From Chthoniobacterales bacterium (lineage in GTDB: Bacteria; Verrucomicrobiota; Verrucomicrobiae; Chthoniobacterales; UBA10450), in assembly GCA_003244125.1 (NCBI GenBank), contig QHBL01000357.1, forward strand, positions 1 through 8,230: DNA of 8,230 nucleotides. Reading direction: 5' to 3'. The translations under genes were made by a program, and so were the position numbers. The notes beneath the pieces are model-generated. The model did not search any database. It was given only the letters and a program-made list of their open reading frames with translations, and was not told where the DNA came from. This document shows, piece by piece, positions 7,054 through 8,230 of this stretch (position 1 is the first letter of the stretch; the number at the start of each line of letters is the position of its first letter).

Positions 7054-8205
7054 TTACGTCCGATATTTAGAGCAAATTTCCCCGTAAATGTAAAACAGCC
7101 GCTCGAAAACGCGCCGCCGAGAAAACTCTTCGGCCACCAACTGCGCCGCGCCTTGTCCTTCAATGGTTAAGCAAGTTTCGCACGCGCACTGAATCGCGCG
7201 TGCCAGTGCGTCCGGCGTGTTTTCAGTGGCCCAGCAGGTTTGTTCATGCCGGATCACTTCGTCCATAAAACTGCCGCGAATGCCCGCGACAGGTGTGCCG
7301 CAGGCCTGACTCTCGAGCGCGGCGAGGCCAAACGTTTCCTGTGTTCCTGGATGCACGAACAAATCCGCCGCCCGGTAGTAGCGCGCGAGCTCAGATGGCT
7401 CGGCGCAATATTGCACCCAGCTCACATTCGCGCAGCGCGCTTGCAACTCCGCCAGTTCCTTCCGCTGCGGCCCGTCACCGATGACGAGAAGATGAAATCG
7501 CTCCGGCGCGTTCGCATTTAATTCGAGAAACGCGCGAAAGAGCGTCCGCGTGTTTTTCTCCGGCGACAATCGACCGACGTAAAGCAGGAGTGTGCGCCGC
7601 TGCGGAAGGCCGAGCTGCCCGCGTGTCGCAGCCGCGTCATCCGGTGCGGTGCTGAAGATGTTTGTGTTCACGCCGAGGCTAACGGGGCGGACATTGTTTA
7701 CACCCCAGCCCTTCAGGACAGCAGCGAGGCCCGGCGAGGGAACCAGCGTTGCCGCGAAGCGATTGTATAGATTGCGGACGTAACGCCGGGCGGCCTGTCG
7801 CAGCGCATCGCCCACCATAGGAAAGCCAAGGTGCGCTTCGGCAAAGTGCGAATGATAAAACCCAACCACGGGAATACCAAGCTCGCTCCCGGTGCGAACA
7901 GCGCGCCAGCCGAGTTGATACGGATCCGCTGACTCGATCAAATCCGGGCGTTCGCGCTGGATGATTTGATCCATCGCGCGCAGATCGAGCAGCGCGCGGT
8001 AACGCGACGTGCGCGAGACCATCGGCGAACCAATGGTGTAAATGCGCGAACGTTCGGAGCGCGTGTATTCGTTCTTTGCTCCCGGAACAATAAGAACATG
8101 CTGATGATCCGTTGCGCTTTGAACGAACGCGATTTTATCGTGCAGGTAGCGCTTCACCCCGCCGCTCAACGGCGAGTAGAACTGCGTTAGATCGCAGATT
8201 TTCAC
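7054..8205 (-). CDS. GT4-family glycosyltransferase (GT-B fold)
   Basis: This retaining glycosyltransferase moves a sugar from a nucleotide donor to a lipid, glycan or other acceptor; donor and acceptor cannot be told from sequence alone. The N-terminal Rossmann domain starts MKICDLTQFYSPLSGGVKRY, with the glycine pair that often contacts the donor phosphate. The C-terminal domain carries YVGRLSPEKN (209-218), VIGDGP (241-246) and the GT4 E-x7-E signature at E290 and E298 (ETFGLAALE), followed by ACGTPVAG. At 383 residues it is full length, with no membrane segment, so it is likely cytosolic or loosely membrane-bound. The start is GTG at 8205; an in-frame TGA at 8214-8212 rules out a longer protein. 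AGGA lies just before the GTG, which is close for a ribosome site. It is the first gene of a pair with the acyltransferase. Confidence 0.93.
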   Translation of the reverse strand: MKICDLTQFYSPLSGGVKRYLHDKIAFVQSATDHQHVLIVPGAKNEYTRSERSRIYTIGSPMVSRTSRYRALLDLRAMDQIIQRERPDLIESADPYQLGWRAVRTGSELGIPVVGFYHSHFAEAHLGFPMVGDALRQAARRYVRNLYNRFAATLVPSPGLAAVLKGWGVNNVRPVSLGVNTNIFSTAPDDAAATRGQLGLPQRRTLLLYVGRLSPEKNTRTLFRAFLELNANAPERFHLLVIGDGPQRKELAELQARCANVSWVQYCAEPSELARYYRAADLFVHPGTQETFGLAALESQACGTPVAGIRGSFMDEVIRHEQTCWATENTPDALARAIQCACETCLTIEGQGAAQLVAEEFSRRRVFERLFYIYGEICSKYRT

Positions 8206-8209
8206 TTCC

Positions 8210-8230
8210 TGTCATTCTGAGCGGAGCGAA
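8210..8230. repeat. Possible copy of a dispersed intergenic repeat at the window edge
   Basis: On the minus strand this reads CGCTCCGCTCAGAATGAC. It resembles a short repeat I remember from intergenic regions of several unrelated bacteria (form CGCTTCGCTCAGAATGAC). There is one copy only, cut by the window edge, and no second copy inside. It covers the 5' leader and ribosome-site area of the glycosyltransferase gene. Confidence 0.35.

Noticed and set aside
7053..7163. Longer acyltransferase start at 7163 inside the glycosyltransferase gene
   Set aside because: The extra 37 residues are Trp/Phe/Gly-rich with no GNAT similarity, while ATG 7052 abuts the upstream stop and gives a normal N-terminus.
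1..8230. CRISPR arrays, tRNA or rRNA genes, IS elements and attachment sites
   Set aside because: I looked for regular repeats, cloverleaf-like segments, transposase motifs and terminal inverted repeats and saw none.

Overview
The window is high-GC bacterial DNA with seven protein genes and no RNA genes, IS elements or CRISPR that I can see. The mix suggests a soil-type Gram-negative bacterium, perhaps Verrucomicrobiota or Acidobacteriota. That mix is an NRPS with its own PPTase, an ECF sigma/RskA-type anti-sigma pair, a Tat-exported ferritin-like protein and a GT4 glycosyltransferase. The phylum is a guess from gene style, not from a marker gene.

Positions 1-3496 (+) are the end of a specialised-metabolite locus. 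A nonribosomal peptide synthetase runs in from outside the window with domains A-PCP-TE and stops at 2712. Seven bases later a Sfp-type phosphopantetheinyl transferase starts, which can activate the carrier domain. The adenylation pocket reads close to a known valine code. The thioesterase has cysteine in place of the usual nucleophilic serine.

Positions 3602-5079 (-) are a two-gene regulatory operon: an ECF sigma factor overlapping by four bases (ATGA) a single-pass membrane anti-sigma factor. The latter has a long coiled coil and a C-terminal RskA-like domain. It converges on the NRPS/PPTase operon, so it looks like a separate unit. Across a 241-bp intergenic region, divergently, lies a gene (5321-6280, +) for a secreted ferritin-like protein with a Tat signal and a complete set of candidate di-metal ligands. 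The layout suggests an envelope or oxidative/metal stress circuit in which this protein may be a target of the sigma factor; this is inference.

Positions 6357-8205 (-) are a GT4 glycosyltransferase followed, with one base between stop and start, by a GNAT-like acyltransferase. They probably act on a glycan or glycolipid. A strong 16-bp hairpin at 6300-6340 separates this pair from the convergent ferritin-like gene. The right edge carries a short sequence resembling a dispersed intergenic repeat.

The window looks like three independent transcription units next to each other. I see no clearly undescribed system. The items most worth a second look are the Cys-type thioesterase, the sigma/anti-sigma/ferritin arrangement and the GNAT with a degenerate acyl-CoA loop.
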